64,000 bases of DNA from positions 62,001-126,000 of the forward strand of contig NZ_QZWI01000004.1 in assembly GCF_003614975.1 (NCBI RefSeq). Reading direction: 5' to 3'. Shown here in pieces: positions 28,371 through 37,799 of this stretch. Numbering within the stretch: position 1 is the first letter of the stretch; each line of letters starts with the position of its first letter. The notes under the pieces were generated by a model, which saw only the letters and a program-made list of their open reading frames with translations, was not told the origin of the DNA and made no database searches. The DNA comes from Rahnella bruchi. Its GTDB lineage: Bacteria > Pseudomonadota > Gammaproteobacteria > Enterobacterales > Enterobacteriaceae. The position numbers and the translations under genes were made by a program.

Positions 28371-29594
28371 GTGATCCCCGACGGGCAACCAGGACATATC
28401 GACCAGATTAAACAAACCAATGTCGGTGCTGTGTACCGCCTGATAGATCAGTTTGGTCCCATTTCGCGTATCGAGCTTTCGAAAAAAGCACAGCTGGCTC
28501 CGGCCAGTATCACCAAGATTGTCCGCGAGTTATTACAGGCTCATCTGGTGCTGGAAACGGAGTTTCAGGATCCCGGCAGTCGCGGGCGTCCGGCGATTGG
28601 TTTAGCGCTGGATACGCAGGCCTGGCACTATCTTTCTGCCCGTATCAGTCTGGGCTCTATTACCCTAGGTTTGCGTGATCTGAGCAGTAAACTGGTGGTG
28701 GAAGAAGTGCTGCCATTGCCGGAACAGGCTCCGCAGCCGCTGCTCAAACGTATTATCTCTGAAATCGATCAGTTCTTTATCCGCCATCAGCGCAAACTTG
28801 AACGCCTTACCGCCATCGCCATTACCCTGCCGGGGATGATTGATGCGCGCCGTGGCATTGTTCACCGTATGCCGTTTTATCACGACGTTTTTGATATGCC
28901 GCTGGGCGATACGCTTTGCGCACACACCGGTCTGCCGGTATATGTTCAGCACGATATCGGTGCCTGGACGCTGGCGGAATCGCTGTACGGCGCTTCCCGC
29001 GGCTGTAAAAATGTCGTTCAGGTGGTAATTGACCACAACGTCGGCGTTGGGGTAATCACCAGCGGGCGCGTTCTGCACGCGGGCAGCAGCAGTGTGGCGG
29101 AAATTGGCCATACGCAGGTGGATCCTTACGGTAAACGTTGTTATTGCGGTAATCACGGGTGTCTGGAAACCGTTGCCAGTACGGACAGTATTCTCGAACT
29201 GGTGCGTCAGCGCCTGACGGTACCGGTTCCAGCCAGCTTACTGCATGGGGTTTCACTGACCATTGAAGCCGTCTGCGATGCCGCTAACCGTGGCGATCAG
29301 CTTGCGCGTGATGTGATTATCAGCGTCGGGCAGAGCGTGGGGCGAATTCTCGCGATCATGGTCAATTTGTTTAACCCGGAAAAAGTGCTGATCGGATCAC
29401 CGCTTAATTTATCGCAGGATATTCTCCATCCCGCGATAATGTCCTGTATTCAACAGCAGTCACTGCCCGCATATAGCGAAAATATCAAACTCGAATCAAC
29501 GCAATTTTATAATCAGGGAACGATGCCCGGTGCGGCATTAGTGAAGGACGCTTTATATAGTGGTTCTCTGATAATAAAATTACTGCAAGGTTAA
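28371..29594 (+). CDS. mlc: ROK-family glucose-responsive repressor Mlc
   Basis: Transcriptional repressor of PTS and sugar genes that is sequestered at the membrane by dephosphorylated EIICB-Glc, 407 aa. N-terminal helix-turn-helix at about residues 15-70 (AVYRLIDQFGPISRIELSKK, APASITKIVRELL), then the ROK domain with IGHTQVDPYGKRCYCGNHGC, the zinc-binding motif holding C and H ligands at about 247-263. The start is GTG at 28371, preceded by AGGAG, giving the Mlc-typical opening PGHIDQIKQTN; E. coli mlc also starts with GTG. A CRP-like site and an Mlc-type operator lie upstream. Confidence 0.96.
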   Translation: MIPDGQPGHIDQIKQTNVGAVYRLIDQFGPISRIELSKKAQLAPASITKIVRELLQAHLVLETEFQDPGSRGRPAIGLALDTQAWHYLSARISLGSITLGLRDLSSKLVVEEVLPLPEQAPQPLLKRIISEIDQFFIRHQRKLERLTAIAITLPGMIDARRGIVHRMPFYHDVFDMPLGDTLCAHTGLPVYVQHDIGAWTLAESLYGASRGCKNVVQVVIDHNVGVGVITSGRVLHAGSSSVAEIGHTQVDPYGKRCYCGNHGCLETVASTDSILELVRQRLTVPVPASLLHGVSLTIEAVCDAANRGDQLARDVIISVGQSVGRILAIMVNLFNPEKVLIGSPLNLSQDILHPAIMSCIQQQSLPAYSENIKLESTQFYNQGTMPGAALVKDALYSGSLIIKLLQG

Positions 29595-29611
29595 GTTTTA
29601 TATAACCTTAG

Positions 29612-29634
29612 GCTATTTCTTTTAAAGAAATAGC
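29612..29634. repeat. perfect 23-nt palindrome after mlc
   Basis: GCTATTTCTTT-T-AAAGAAATAGC has 11-bp perfect arms around a single base, beginning 18 bp after the mlc stop. Neither strand has a T-run beyond it. It may act as a transcription-end hairpin or as a binding site for a regulator of the downstream bioD paralogue. Confidence 0.7.
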
Positions 29635-29803
29635 TATAAGCCTTGAGGCATTTTCGCTCAGAGAGTCGACAAAACATTGCGCTAACGCAAACCCCTCTCA
29701 TCTCGCATCGCCTAGACTTTCTGTCGATACTTTGTCTCCGGCGGTGTTTTCTTACCGGAGACTATCTTTCAATAAGACGGAGAGATCCCGGAGCCTGAAT
29801 TCC

Positions 29804-30490
29804 ATGTTAACGCATTTTTTCGTCACGGGTACGGATGCCCGTGTAGGTAAAACCATTGTCACACGTGCCTTGCTTCAGGCTTTAGCTGCGCAGGATCGCT
29901 GCGTTTTAGGCTATAAACCTATTGCAACAGGCAGCCAGGAGTTGGCCGACGGGGTTCGAAATAAAGATGCGGTAACTCTCCAGCAGTCATCTTCTATTTC
30001 TTATCCTTTTAATAAAATAACCCCTCTGGCGTTGGCGGATGAAGATATTTATGCCAGCCAGATCCCCGAAAATGTTTTTGAAATAATGACTAACGGCCTT
30101 AATTTCATGCGTCAGGAAGCCGATTCAGTGGTTGTTGAAGGATGTGATGGCTGGAGAACGTTGATTACTCCGCATCTTTTTTATTCTGAATGGGTACGCC
30201 AGCAAAATATGCCGGTGGTATTAGTGGTCGGTATTCAGGAAGGCTGTGTCAGCCATGCGTTATTAACAGCGCAGGCGATTATTGCAGATGGTTTGCCGTT
30301 GCTGGGGTGGGTGGCGAATCGCATTAATCCGTGCCTTGCTCACTATCAGGAAACTATCGAAGCGATCAGTGCCAATATTTCGGCGCCAATGCTTGGCGAA
30401 ATTCCTTATCTGCCACGTGCAGAAAGCCGCGATATGGCAAAGTTTATCGACCTTTCCAGCTTCAATCTTAAGACGCTGACTAAAGCCTGA
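29804..30490 (+). CDS. bioD: dethiobiotin synthetase paralogue BioD2 (YnfK-like)
   Basis: ATP-dependent carboxylase family that closes the ureido ring of dethiobiotin, 228 aa. The P-loop GTDARVGKT is at residues 8-16, KPIATGS at about 38-44, and the VVGIQEGCVSHALLTAQ and GWVANRINP stretches match E. coli YnfK, whose gene also follows mlc. The second ATP/substrate loop, normally VEGxGGW, reads VEGCDGW, with Asp in place of the first Gly of the pair. The following Trp-Arg-Thr region is also diverged, so activity is uncertain. Start ATG 29804 (GGAG about 11 nt upstream) is chosen over a longer frame from 29732. A strong terminator follows. Confidence 0.88.
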   Translation: MLTHFFVTGTDARVGKTIVTRALLQALAAQDRCVLGYKPIATGSQELADGVRNKDAVTLQQSSSISYPFNKITPLALADEDIYASQIPENVFEIMTNGLNFMRQEADSVVVEGCDGWRTLITPHLFYSEWVRQQNMPVVLVVGIQEGCVSHALLTAQAIIADGLPLLGWVANRINPCLAHYQETIEAISANISAPMLGEIPYLPRAESRDMAKFIDLSSFNLKTLTKA

Positions 30491-30522
30491 CAGTGACGTT
30501 GTCACCTGTTTCTTCATGCTGA

Positions 30523-30554
30523 GGCTCTGAGTGCAAAAACTCAGAGCCTTTTTT
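30523..30554 (+). terminator. rho-independent terminator after bioD paralogue
   Basis: GGCTCTGAGT-N6-ACTCAGAGCC is a perfect 10-bp stem followed directly by TTTTTT. Confidence 0.96.
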
Positions 30555-30618
30555 ATGACTATAATTAGCCATCTGCCTGAGTGCGCTTATCACAACAATT
30601 CTAAAGAAAATAAAGAAC

Positions 30619-32115
30619 ATGGCCGTCAATCATTGTGAAATCAAAACATCTGCTGTTAAACCCTCTCATCGTCCGCTAATCCTGACTGCCTGCATGTTGT
30701 CGATGTTTATGGCCGCCGTCGAAGTGACGATTGTCGCGACCGCAATGCCGACCATCATTGGCGATCTCGGCGGTTTTTCGCTGCTCGGCTGGGTATTCGC
30801 CGTCTACCTGCTGACCCAGGCGATCACGGTACCCATTTACGGGCGGTTGGCCGATTTATATGGCTGCCGGAAAATGTTTTTCATCGGCACCACGCTGTTT
30901 CTGATCGGTTCTGTCCTGTGCGGATTCGCGCCGTCGCTGGCCTGGATGATTGGTTTTCGCGCGTTGCAGGGGCTGGGTGCGGGAGCCATCACGCCGATTG
31001 CGACCACGCTGATTGCTAATGTGTATGGCCCCGAGGAAAGGGCGAAAGCGCAAGGCTATCTGTCCAGCGTGTGGGGCGTTTCAGCGATAGTCGGGCCACT
31101 GATGGGGGCGTTTATTGTTTCCCATTTTCCGTGGGCGGTGGTGTTCTGGGTCAATGTGCCGATTGGTCTGATAGCGATGGCGATCCTTATCAAATACCTG
31201 CCGCCGGACGGTCAGCGTAAACAGCACCAGCTGGATCTGGCCGGAACCGCGTATCTCACGCTGTCAGTCGCTGCGTTATTGCTGGCGTTGTTACAGGCCG
31301 AAACACTGGGCTACTGGGCGCTGGCATTGCTGGCTTTCGCGGTTCTCTGTGGCGGGTTACTGGTACGTCAGGAACGTAAGACGCCTGAACCTTTATTCCC
31401 GCTGGCGTTGTGGGACAGTAAAGTGATTATTGCCGGTAATATTGGCGGACTGATTATCGGCGCGACCATGATGGGGATCAGCGCGTTTCTGCCGACCTAT
31501 GTGCAGGGTGTGCTGGGCGGAACGCCGCTGGAGGCGGGTACCACGCTGGCGCTGATGTCGGTAGGCTGGCCGCTGGCAAGTATGTTCAGCAGCCGCATGA
31601 TGCAGGCGACGTCATACCGCATAACTGCCGTGACCGGTGCATTATTGCTGGTGGCCGGAAGTCTGGCACTGTTACTGCTTTCACCGTCCTCTGGCTTGTG
31701 GATGGCGCGCCTGGCAGCATTTTCTATCGGCGCAGGAATGGGGCTTTGTAACACCACATTTATCGTTTCGGTGCAAAACAGTGCAGAACCGGCGATACGG
31801 GGAATTGCCACTGCCTCGACGCTGTTCACCCGTATGCTCGGCTCGGCCATGGGGACGGCGGTACTGGGTGCCACGCTGAATCTTAATCTGGAATACCGGC
31901 TGCCGCAGGTGAACGATCCGGTGCAACAGCTGATGGAAAAAACCACGCGCGGTGCGATGGACAGCGGCCTGCTGAATCAGCTCACAGAAAGCGTTGCCGC
32001 CTCATTACATTGGGTATTTGTCGTGTCGGCGGTGATTTCAGTTCTGGCGGTTGCCGCCGGGTTACTGATCCCCTCCGGCGACCGCCCGCAGCGTGAAACG
32101 CAGCGCGAAAGTTAA
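30619..32115 (+). CDS. MFS transporter, DHA2 (14-TM drug:H+ antiporter) family
   Basis: Inner-membrane carrier of 498 aa with 14 predicted TM helices, the DHA2 arrangement. Motif C is seen as GVSAIVGPLMGAFI (TM5) and motif A as GRLADLYGCRK (loop 2-3), with the acidic residue in VEVTIVATAMPTI of TM1 typical of drug antiporters. Likely role is efflux of amphipathic toxic compounds; substrate unknown. It has no neighbouring membrane-fusion partner. Its stop codon overlaps the stop of the convergent ABC permease gene by sharing TTAA at 32112-32115. Confidence 0.88.
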   Translation: MAVNHCEIKTSAVKPSHRPLILTACMLSMFMAAVEVTIVATAMPTIIGDLGGFSLLGWVFAVYLLTQAITVPIYGRLADLYGCRKMFFIGTTLFLIGSVLCGFAPSLAWMIGFRALQGLGAGAITPIATTLIANVYGPEERAKAQGYLSSVWGVSAIVGPLMGAFIVSHFPWAVVFWVNVPIGLIAMAILIKYLPPDGQRKQHQLDLAGTAYLTLSVAALLLALLQAETLGYWALALLAFAVLCGGLLVRQERKTPEPLFPLALWDSKVIIAGNIGGLIIGATMMGISAFLPTYVQGVLGGTPLEAGTTLALMSVGWPLASMFSSRMMQATSYRITAVTGALLLVAGSLALLLLSPSSGLWMARLAAFSIGAGMGLCNTTFIVSVQNSAEPAIRGIATASTLFTRMLGSAMGTAVLGATLNLNLEYRLPQVNDPVQQLMEKTTRGAMDSGLLNQLTESVAASLHWVFVVSAVISVLAVAAGLLIPSGDRPQRETQRES

Positions 32116-33770
32116 GAAGTCTGACGTTGCTGTAGCCTGAATGCGATTAACATCAGCGTCAGGCTCAGCAGCACCGCAATGGATGCCATCGCCATTCCGT
32201 CGCCCACCGAACCCTGCTCGAACTGCCGCCAGACATAGACTGATACGGTCTGCACGCCCGCCGGTGACAGCAATAACGATGTCACCAGTTCTCGCGAGGC
32301 GACCGCAAATACCATCATCATTGACGCCAGCAGGCTTGGAAATACCAGCGGCAGCAGGATCAACCGCAGCGTCTGCGCAGCGCTCGCGCCGTGAACCCGT
32401 GCCGCGGCGTCGAGATTTCCACCAATCTGCTTTAACGCCGCACTGACATAGCGCACCGGATAAGGCAGCAGCAGGCAGCAATACGACAGCAACAGGATCC
32501 CCCAGGTGTTGTACGGCGTGACCGGCCAGAAACTGCGGTTCCAGGCCAGGATCAGCCCGACGCCCACCACAATGCCCGGCAGTGCCGCCGGAAACAGTGA
32601 AAGTCCGTCGATGATTGCCGCACCGCGAATCTTGCGTGCCACCACCAGCCATGAGGCCAGAAAACCCGTCGCACCGGCGATCAGCGCCGTAGCCAGCGCC
32701 AGACTGAGACTGGTCGACAGCGCACTGAGCGCATCACCGTGCGCGGCAAACAGGTTATCAAAGTGTCGTAATGTCAGATTGGAAAACGCCAGACCGCCGG
32801 AAAGCGTACCGGAGAATGCTGTCACCAGCGTCGAGACAATCGGCAGCGCGACGGCAACCAGCGCCACAAGGGTAAATAACGTCAGCACCGGCAGCGTCCA
32901 GCCCGCCAGCGATTTTTGCGTGATATCCGCCGGTTTGCCGGTCATGCTTTCAACATTTTTTCCGGCCAGCACGGCGCGCTGAACGCTGTAGGCACACAAC
33001 GCAATGGCCACCAGCAACAGGGAAAGCACCGCCGCACCCGGCATATCAATCGGCCAGTCGGCCAGACGCTGCTCGATGCCGGTGGTCAGCATCAGAATGC
33101 CGCTGCGCGAACCTAACGCGCCCGGCACGCCGTACTCTTCTATCGACAGGGTAAACGCCAGCAGCAGGCTGGAGGCAATGGCCGGTAATGCCATCGGCAA
33201 CGTGATGCGGATAAATGCCCGCCACGGCCCCGCGCCATGAATGCGCGCCACATCCGCCAGGCGACTGCCGCTGGCGGCCATGCTGCGGGATACGGCGAAA
33301 TAGACCACCGGAAAAACGTTAAGCGTCATCACCACCACCATCCCCGGCAGTGAAAACAGAAAATCATTCAGATGCAGCCACGGCAGTAACTGCTGGACAT
33401 AGCCGTTGGTCTGCAACGCCAGCATCCACGCCAGCGCGGCGATATAAGGCGGTAATAAAAACGGGATCAGGAATACCACATCCCAGAGCGCGGCGCCGGG
33501 CAGAGCGAACAGTCCGCGCAATGCCCCCAGCGGGACGCCAATCAGCGCGCTGCATAACGCCACGCCAAGTCCGACCTTCAGCGTAGTGGCAATCAGCTCC
33601 CGCAGTGCGGGTTCGGCAAAAACGCGGGTAAATGCGCTGAACGGTGTCGAATAACTGCCGGTATCCAGATGTGGGAAAACCGCCTGCAAAACGACAAATG
33701 CCACCGGCACTGCGACCAGTAACAGCAGCGCAATGCCCGTCACGCCCGGTAAAAAAGCGTTTCTATTCAT
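32112..33770 (-). CDS. ABC transporter permease, FbpB/AfuB (double-domain) type
   Basis: Inner-membrane permease, 552 aa with about 12 TM helices, a fusion of two homologous BPD_transp_1 halves. Each half has an EAA-like loop: DVARIHGAGPWRAFIRITLP (about 190-209) and DAARVHGASAAQTLRLILLP (about 455-474). It is the third gene of the operon, after the ATPase and binding protein, and begins about 48 bp beyond the binding-protein stop. A hairpin in that gap may lower permease expression relative to the binding protein. Confidence 0.9.
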   Translation of the reverse strand: MNRNAFLPGVTGIALLLLVAVPVAFVVLQAVFPHLDTGSYSTPFSAFTRVFAEPALRELIATTLKVGLGVALCSALIGVPLGALRGLFALPGAALWDVVFLIPFLLPPYIAALAWMLALQTNGYVQQLLPWLHLNDFLFSLPGMVVVMTLNVFPVVYFAVSRSMAASGSRLADVARIHGAGPWRAFIRITLPMALPAIASSLLLAFTLSIEEYGVPGALGSRSGILMLTTGIEQRLADWPIDMPGAAVLSLLLVAIALCAYSVQRAVLAGKNVESMTGKPADITQKSLAGWTLPVLTLFTLVALVAVALPIVSTLVTAFSGTLSGGLAFSNLTLRHFDNLFAAHGDALSALSTSLSLALATALIAGATGFLASWLVVARKIRGAAIIDGLSLFPAALPGIVVGVGLILAWNRSFWPVTPYNTWGILLLSYCCLLLPYPVRYVSAALKQIGGNLDAAARVHGASAAQTLRLILLPLVFPSLLASMMMVFAVASRELVTSLLLSPAGVQTVSVYVWRQFEQGSVGDGMAMASIAVLLSLTLMLIAFRLQQRQTS

Positions 33771-33787
33771 GGTTCAAATCTCAGAAG

Positions 33788-33810
33788 CGGGCTGTTTTAT
33801 CAACAGCCCG
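33788..33810 (-). repeat. intercistronic hairpin between binding protein and permease
   Basis: CGGGCTGTT-TTATC-AACAGCCCG is a perfect 9-bp stem in the short gap between the two genes. Such hairpins commonly attenuate or stabilise transcripts so that binding protein exceeds permease; here that is inference. Confidence 0.8.
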
Positions 33811-33818
33811 TGAAGGGA

Positions 33819-34826
33819 TTATTGCTGGCCGAACAGCTTCGCAAAGCGGTCGAGGACGTCTTTACGTGACGCTGAAGCCTGTGACGCTTCCGGCAGCAAC
33901 TTCAGTGATTTGAACAGCGGGCGTTTGGCGTCGATATCCGTACGGGCGGGCATCAGCCAGGCATCGGCCACCAGTTTTTGGCCTTCAGGTGACAGCACGT
34001 AATCGATAAACGCTTTGGCTTCTTTCTGCTGCTGGCTGGATTTGAGGATCATCATCGGGCGCGGCGCGATCACCGTGCCGCTGCTTGGGAAAATCACTTT
34101 GACCGATTCACCATCCTGCACGCTGCCATAAGAAACGTAGTCCACCGCACCAAAGACAGCAGCTTTCGCACCCTGCAGAACCGGCGTCAGCGCCTGCGCG
34201 TTAGGGCCAGCGATAATCATGCCGTTGGCTTTCAGATCCTCAAACAGCTTCCAGGCCTGCTGCGCGTGGGCATTTTGTAACCCGATCAGCAAATCTAAAG
34301 AGGCACCGGAAAGTGACGGATCCGGCGTGGTGACTTTGTCTTTGAATTCCGGTTTGGCTAAATCGCCCCAGTCTTTCGGCTCGGTGGTACCGCTTTTGGT
34401 GTTCCACACGATACCCAGTGCAGAAATACCCTGCGCGACGTAATACGGGGTTTTGAATTGTGCCGGAACCTGCGCCGCATTTGGGCTCTGATATTCCAGC
34501 AACCAGCCGCGCTGCCCGAGATCGGTGGCGGTGTCCCAGGATGCGGAGATTAAAACGTCGGCGCGCGGATTGGCCTGTTCGGCTTCCAGACGCGCCATCA
34601 CTTTGCCGGTGGTGGCCTGAAATACATCGACTTTTACGCCGGTTTGTTTTTCATAGCCTGCCGCCAGTTTTTTTGCCAGTGAGCCCGGCCCGGCGGTGTA
34701 AAGCGTCAGCGCCTGAGCGCTGCCTGCTGCCATTGCGAGAGAAAGAGTCATTGCTGTCATTACGCCTGTTTTGGTACGGGAAAACGTTTTTGTCTTTGTG
34801 TTGTGTGTGCGGTTCATCATTTTCAT
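33819..34826 (-). CDS. ABC transporter substrate-binding protein, AfuA/FbpA class
   Basis: Periplasmic binding protein of 335 aa. A long signal peptide has a basic Asn/Thr/Lys-rich n-region and core VMTAMTLSLAMAAGSAQA, with cleavage near AQA-L at about residue 39. The mature start LTLYTAGPGSLAKKLAAGYE and ADVLISASWDTATDLGQRGWL fit the COG1840 class that includes ferric-ion and sugar-phosphate binding proteins. The adjacent tyrosine pair used for iron in FbpA is not obvious (VDYVSYGS has spaced tyrosines), and there is no Fur box upstream, so iron is not established as ligand. ATG 34826 or 34820 could be the start. Confidence 0.82.
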   Translation of the reverse strand: MKMMNRTHNTKTKTFSRTKTGVMTAMTLSLAMAAGSAQALTLYTAGPGSLAKKLAAGYEKQTGVKVDVFQATTGKVMARLEAEQANPRADVLISASWDTATDLGQRGWLLEYQSPNAAQVPAQFKTPYYVAQGISALGIVWNTKSGTTEPKDWGDLAKPEFKDKVTTPDPSLSGASLDLLIGLQNAHAQQAWKLFEDLKANGMIIAGPNAQALTPVLQGAKAAVFGAVDYVSYGSVQDGESVKVIFPSSGTVIAPRPMMILKSSQQQKEAKAFIDYVLSPEGQKLVADAWLMPARTDIDAKRPLFKSLKLLPEASQASASRKDVLDRFAKLFGQQ

Positions 34827-34837
34827 TCCATCAAAGG

Positions 34838-35587
34838 TTAAGCAACAAAAGGTGAAACAACGGAAGGGTCAATCGGGTCAATGCTGGCGATCGCGCCTTG
34901 GTCCATACGCGCAATGCGATGAGCAAGGGCGCGGGCTTCATGCTGATCATGGGTGACGTATACCGCCGTGGTGCCGAGCTGGCGTAACAAGGTCGCCATC
35001 TCCTCGCACAGACTTTCACGTAAGTCGCGATCAAGATTCGACAGCGGTTCGTCGAACAGCAAAATGCGCGGTTCAGCCACAATGGCACGGGCCAGCGCCA
35101 CGCGCTGTTGCTGACCGCCGGAAAGCTCAGAAGGGCGGCGAGAGACAAAATCCGCCAGCCCGACGCGTTCCAGTGCGGCCATCACTTTTTCGTGTTGCAC
35201 TGCGCCACGAATACCGCGCATCTGTAATGGAAACGCGACGTTCTGGCGTACAGACATGTGCGGCCACAGGGCGTAATCCTGAAACGCCATCCCGAGATTG
35301 CGTTTTTCCGGCGGCAGGCTGAGTTTTCCGCTGGCAACGATTTCGCCGTCGAAACTGATTTGTCCCGACGCAGGATGCAGTAAACCCGCCAGCATTTTCA
35401 GCAGCGTACTTTTCCCGCATCCCGAAGGGCCGAGCAGGGCGAGGATCGTACCTTCCGGCACGGATAAATTGACGTGATTGAGCACCGGGTTGCTCCCAAA
35501 GAAATGGGACACCTGATGTATGGCGATGGCGGGAGGAGAAGACATGCGCGCAGGCGCATTCCCGCCGTGATGAGCTGGAATGGTCAT
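34838..35587 (-). CDS. ABC transporter ATP-binding protein, FbpC-like, short
   Basis: ATPase of the importer, 249 aa. Walker A GPSGCGKST at about residues 52-60, signature LSGGQQQRVALARA at about 155-168 and Walker B ILLFDEPLSNLD at about 175-186. It ends about 30 residues after YVTHDQHEARALAHR and lacks the C-terminal TOBE regulatory domain of FbpC/MalK-type ATPases (about 350 aa), so it is a minimal nucleotide-binding domain. First gene of a three-gene operon; repeat element A lies upstream between it and araA. Confidence 0.88.
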   Translation of the reverse strand: MTIPAHHGGNAPARMSSPPAIAIHQVSHFFGSNPVLNHVNLSVPEGTILALLGPSGCGKSTLLKMLAGLLHPASGQISFDGEIVASGKLSLPPEKRNLGMAFQDYALWPHMSVRQNVAFPLQMRGIRGAVQHEKVMAALERVGLADFVSRRPSELSGGQQQRVALARAIVAEPRILLFDEPLSNLDRDLRESLCEEMATLLRQLGTTAVYVTHDQHEARALAHRIARMDQGAIASIDPIDPSVVSPFVA

Positions 35588-35717
35588 GGTTGGTACTATC
35601 CTCTTTGGGACTTAATTGTGCTGGTGAGCGTAAAGGGGGAATGTGACGGATGGATGACACCTTTTGGAAAGGTGTGGAAATTGCCCTGGCGGGCGAGCAC
35701 CAATTCAACTTCAAAAC

Positions 35718-36175
35718 CGTGGGCGTCGGCCCACACCGACCAGAGACCCGGTAACGCGCGGGCCTCTGGACTCCGCGCTTTTTCACTGCGCGCTATCGCT
35801 GGGACGATGGACATGTTTCGGCACATTGGTGAGTGGCGCAAATTCAGGTGCTTCGCACTGCCTTCTCTCGGTCTTCGAGCCAAAGGTCTCGAAGCCGCTC
35901 CGTTCAGCTGAATTTTGAGCACGCCAATCCACTTTTTAAACGAGGAGAATCGTCTGTTTTTGAATTTAAGATGGTGCGGGCATTCAGAAAGCTTGCTGAA
36001 TGAGAGGTTGCAGACCTGAGGCTGCAATCCCGAAATGAAGGCACCGCGAAGCGGCAAGATTTCCAGCCTGTCGCTGTTGTTTCTGAAACATAGCCAGCGA
36101 GCGGAGCGCGTGTTGAAAAAGCGTGGGGAAATCCAAAAGGGGAAAAGCACTTTCCCCTTTTGGGCGGTTTCGGCG
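35718..36175. repeat. dispersed two-armed hairpin repeat, copy A
   Basis: Non-coding element filling most of the 655-bp gap between araA and the ABC operon. The left arm (35718-35910) runs in the opposite sense to the right arm (35975-36175). Hairpins: 35719-35734, 35740-35769 (CCAGAG..CTCTGG), 35873-35894 (CTTCGAG..CTCGAAG), 36008-36027 (TTGCAG..CTGCAA) and 36133-36163 (13-bp arms). The left arm is nearly identical to the reverse complement of copy B 47280-47500; the whole element aligns in reverse with copy C. Short open frames in it (for instance 35664-35918) arise from the repeat and are not genes. Confidence 0.9.
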
Positions 36176-36242
36176 CAGCGCGTTAAGTGATCACTGCTCG
36201 CAAGAAACCGAAATATTCACAAAACTTTTTTAGAAGCAGCCA

Positions 36243-37748
36243 TTAATGGCTGCAAAGTTTGTAATACACCTCATTCCACCGGATCTGATTCTTGAAGTCC
36301 GGCAACGTCGTGTCGTTATCAATCACCAGCAGTTCAATCCCGGAAAACTCTGCGTACAACCGCAAAGCGTCAACATCCAGTGCCTGCGAGAACACGGTGT
36401 GGTGCGCGCCGCCGCCGAGGATCCAGGCTTCTGCTGCTGTCGCCAGAGAAGGCTGGGCTTTCCAGATAGCGCGGGCGACCGGCAGTTTTGGCAGCGGATG
36501 CGGCTGTTCAACGGTATCCACAAGGTTTACCAGCAGACGGAAACGGTCGCCCATGTCGATGACGCTGGCGTTAACCGCCGGACCTGCCGGGGTAGAGAAA
36601 ATCAGACGCGCCGGATCCGCTTTGCCGCCTATACCGAGATATTGCGCGTCCAGCAGGGGTTTATCTTCTTTGGCAATCGACGGGCACACTTCCAGCATGT
36701 GCGAACCGACCACCAGGTCGTTACCCGGTTTGAAGTTGTAGGTGTAATCTTCCATGAAAGATGTGCCACCTTTCAGGCCGCTGGCCATGACTTTCATGAT
36801 GCGCAGCAAGGCGGCGGTTTTCCAGTCGCCTTCGCCACCAAAGCCGTAACCTTTTTGCATCAGGCGTTGTACTGCCAGCCCCGGCAGTTGTTTCATGCCG
36901 TGTAAATCTTCAAAGTTGGTGGTGAACGCGCCGAATTTACCCTGCTCAAGGAAACGCGTCATACCCAGTTCGATTTTCGCCGCATCCAGCAGGTTTTCAC
37001 GACGCTCGCCGTTAAGTTTCACCGCATCGGTCAGACGATAGGTGGCTTCATACTCTTCCACCAGCGTATCGATATCACCTTTACTGACTTCATTGATGAC
37101 GCTGACCAGATCACCAATGCCGTAGGCGCTGATGCTGTAACCGAACTGAATTTGCGCTGCCACTTTATCGCCTTCGGTGACTGCGACTTCACGCATGTTG
37201 TCGCCAAAACGCGCCACTTTCAGGTGCTGACTTTCGTTTTTCGCCGCAGCTACGCGCATCCACTGAGCGATGCGGCGATGCGACTCACCGTCCTGCCAGT
37301 GACCGGCGACCACGGTGTGTTGCTGACGCATACGGGCACCGATGAAACCAAATTCACGGCCACCGTGCGCGGTCTGATTCAGGTTCATGAAGTCCATGTC
37401 CATGGTTTCCCATGGCACTTCGGCGTTGAACTGGGTATGGAACTGCAACAGCGGTTTATGCAGGATGCTTAAGCCTGCAATCCACATTTTGGCCGGAGAA
37501 AAGGTGTGCAACCAGGTGATAATGCCCACGCAGGCGTTGTCATAGTTGGCGTCGCGGCACAGCGCGGTGATCTCATCCGGTGTGGTTACCAGTGGTTTAA
37601 GCACCAGTTTGACCGGTAAACCGGCTTCGCTGTTCAGGCTGTTGACCACCTTCTCGGCGTTCTCTTTTACCTGACGTAAGGCTTCCGGTCCGTACAGATG
37701 CTGACTGCCAATGGCGAACCACACTTCGAGATGTTTAAACGCGTCCAT
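36243..37748 (-). CDS. araA: L-arabinose isomerase
   Basis: Cytoplasmic isomerase converting L-arabinose to L-ribulose, 501 aa, full length. Strong recall match to E. coli Ara[49 protein letters not shown] and [18 protein letters not shown]. The metal-site residues lie in E-x-x-H contexts such as [17 protein letters not shown] and [10 protein letters not shown]. It follows araB by 51 bp as araBA; AGGAG precedes the ATG by 6 nt. No araD follows; repeat A begins about 70 bp beyond the stop. Confidence 0.98.
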   Translation of the reverse strand: MDAFKHLEVWFAIGSQHLYGPEALRQVKENAEKVVNSLNSEAGLPVKLVLKPLVTTPDEITALCRDANYDNACVGIITWLHTFSPAKMWIAGLSILHKPLLQFHTQFNAEVPWETMDMDFMNLNQTAHGGREFGFIGARMRQQHTVVAGHWQDGESHRRIAQWMRVAAAKNESQHLKVARFGDNMREVAVTEGDKVAAQIQFGYSISAYGIGDLVSVINEVSKGDIDTLVEEYEATYRLTDAVKLNGERRENLLDAAKIELGMTRFLEQGKFGAFTTNFEDLHGMKQLPGLAVQRLMQKGYGFGGEGDWKTAALLRIMKVMASGLKGGTSFMEDYTYNFKPGNDLVVGSHMLEVCPSIAKEDKPLLDAQYLGIGGKADPARLIFSTPAGPAVNASVIDMGDRFRLLVNLVDTVEQPHPLPKLPVARAIWKAQPSLATAAEAWILGGGAHHTVFSQALDVDALRLYAEFSGIELLVIDNDTTLPDFKNQIRWNEVYYKLCSH

Positions 37749-37799
37749 TTATAACTCCTGAATATCGGATATGTGAAATAGAAATTTATAAGGTCAAAA

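Noticed and set aside
32112-35587. Naming the ABC operon as ferric iron transporter fbpABC/afuABC
   Set aside because: The class fits but the iron ligands and Fur regulation are not visible, so only the family is given.
35664-35918. Open frames in repeat copy A (and 47373-47561, 47419-47610 in copy B; 60561-60782, 61093-61383 in copy C)
   Set aside because: They come from the shared non-coding repeat in different frames and orientations, with Pro/Ala/Arg-rich products resembling spurious hypothetical proteins.
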